DNA of 6,342 nucleotides from Clostridiales bacterium (GTDB lineage Bacteria; Bacillota; Clostridia; Caldicoprobacterales; UBA3941). The notes under the pieces are model-generated. The model ran no database searches. It had not been told where the DNA came from and saw only the letters and a list, made by a program, of their open reading frames with translations. The position numbers were made by a program, and so were the translations under genes. The stretch lies in assembly GCA_012522165.1 (NCBI GenBank), contig JAAYKZ010000195.1:1-6342 (forward strand). The letters run 5' to 3'. Shown here piece by piece: positions 5,707-6,342 of the stretch (position 1 is the first letter of the stretch; every line of letters begins with the position of its first letter).

Positions 5707-5715
5707 GTTAAAGAC
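5697..5715. repeat. Inverted repeat overlapping the operon -35 box (possible operator)
   Basis: Perfect 7-bp arms, GTCTTTA (5697-5703) and TAAAGAC (5709-5715), around a 5-nt centre (CAAGT). The left arm and centre contain the whole -35 hexamer TTGTAA of the minus-strand promoter. The position suits a repressor operator. On the minus strand the repeat is followed by TAAAGGAAAG rather than a U-run, so it is a poor terminator for the YigZ-family gene. Confidence 0.45.
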
Positions 5716-5719
5716 CTTA

Positions 5720-6342
5720 TTATTTCTTCTTTGGCCAAGAGTGATATACCTGATCCAAAAAGTTACAAACTCCTTTGCCATTGGTTAACTCTACTATCAT
5801 GTTGCAGAAGTTTTTCCAATCCATTTGAGTTATAACCTTTACAGTAACATTTTCTTGATAATCAATATCTAATATTTCAACTCCTTGTTGCCTTAAAAAA
5901 TATTCTAAGGAGCCCCAAAGGCTATAGTCTACTGATATAGAGCCACGATTGCTTAGTGTCATCTCTTTTTTTCCGGCCTTCTGAAGAACTTCTGCTGCAG
6001 ATTTAGAGTAAGCACGCACCAAACCTCCGGCTCCTAATTTAATACCTCCAAAATACCGCGTGACTACAACTAATACATTCTCAACTCCCTGCTGTAAAAT
6101 CACTTGTAATATAGGCATGCCAGCAGTACCTCCAGGTTCACCGTCATCGTCAAAACGCTGTACAGTACTCCCTCTACCTAGAACATAGGCATAGCAGTGA
6201 TGTGTAGCGTCAGGAAACTCTTCACGTATTTGTTCTAGGTAAAATAAAGCATCCTCCTCATTCCCTATAGGAAAAGCACGGGCAACAAATCTAGAACGAT
6301 TGATTATTATTTCTATTTCTGCCTTTTCTCCAATAGTAATAA
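5720..6342 (-). CDS. yigZ: YigZ/IMPACT (UPF0029) family protein, 5' end off window
   Basis: The reading frame is open from the right edge (first full codon at 6340) to TAA at 5722-5720, giving 206 visible residues. Relatives are about 205-215 aa, so only a few N-terminal residues are missing. An internal ATG at 6118 is not the start, because the frame upstream of it encodes essential family sequence. The N-terminal IMPACT domain shows SRFVARAFP (16-24), ATHHCYAYVLG (45-55), the hallmark DDDGEPGGTAGMP (64-76) and VVVTRYFGGIKLGAGGLVRAY (91-111; reading V91 to Y111). A C-terminal ferredoxin-like domain (about 130-200) follows, ending in a lysine-rich PKKK tail. Eukaryotic IMPACT regulates the kinase GCN2; the bacterial role is poorly defined, with a translation- or nucleic-acid-related function suspected. 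It lies 74 nt upstream of the MgtC-like gene but is split from it by a promoter, so it is probably a separate unit. The family is certain. Confidence 0.93.
   Translation of the reverse strand, partial: ITIGEKAEIEIIINRSRFVARAFPIGNEEDALFYLEQIREEFPDATHHCYAYVLGRGSTVQRFDDDGEPGGTAGMPILQVILQQGVENVLVVVTRYFGGIKLGAGGLVRAYSKSAAEVLQKAGKKEMTLSNRGSISVDYSLWGSLEYFLRQQGVEILDIDYQENVTVKVITQMDWKNFCNMIVELTNGKGVCNFLDQVYHSWPKKK

Noticed and set aside
5697..5715. Inverted repeat as the terminator of the YigZ-family gene
   Set aside because: No U-run follows it on the minus strand; an operator role is more consistent.
5720..6118. Reading the YigZ-family gene as a 132-aa protein starting at 6118
   Set aside because: The frame stays open to the window edge and the upstream part encodes the hallmark DDDGEPGGTAG and HHCYAY segments, so 6118 is an internal methionine.
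1..6342. CRISPR array, tRNA/rRNA, insertion sequence or phage genes
   Set aside because: No regularly spaced repeats, cloverleaf, rRNA-like segments, transposase motifs or integrase motifs were seen on either strand.

Overview
This is a low-GC, Shine-Dalgarno-rich window. Strong GGAGG-type ribosome sites, tightly packed same-strand genes and an NfeD/YigZ/MgtC/M42 gene complement suggest a Gram-positive anaerobe of the Firmicutes (Clostridia-like). That assignment is inferred; nothing in the window names a species. Every supported gene is on the minus strand, so transcription runs from high to low coordinates.

Layout, in transcription order. (1) 6342-5720: a YigZ/IMPACT-family protein that lacks only a few N-terminal residues at the window edge. 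(2) 5719-5646: a short intergenic gap holding a good sigma-A-type promoter (TTGTAA, 17 nt, TATACT) whose -35 box lies inside a 19-bp inverted repeat. (3) 5645-4974: an MgtC/SapB-family membrane protein with a C-terminal ACT-like domain. (4) 4984-3614: a divergent MurE-like Mur ligase that overlaps the mgtC-type gene. (5) 3544-2492, 2507-1488 and 1491-475: three tandem, clearly different M42 metallo-aminopeptidases (TET/FrvX/YsdC type), each overlapping the next. (6) 465-431: a perfect 13-bp hairpin that ends the run. (7) 219-1: the start of a short NfeD-type membrane protein with a TTG start and its own candidate promoter, running off the left edge.

Genes 3-5 read as one five-gene operon from the promoter at about 5684-5706 to the hairpin at 431-465. 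The only internal gap is 69 nt, between the ligase and the first M42 gene, and it shows no terminator. The combination is a membrane MgtC-like protein, an ATP-dependent Mur-type amide ligase that has lost the MurE amino-acid recognition motif, and three self-compartmentalising aminopeptidase subunits. This suggests linked peptide ligation and peptide degradation or recycling, but the substrate cannot be read from the sequence. The Mur ligase is the least conventional gene here.

Three gene starts (5645, 4984, 2507) were set downstream of the longest possible ORF because the ribosome-binding sites, and in one case the promoter, fit only the inner ATG.
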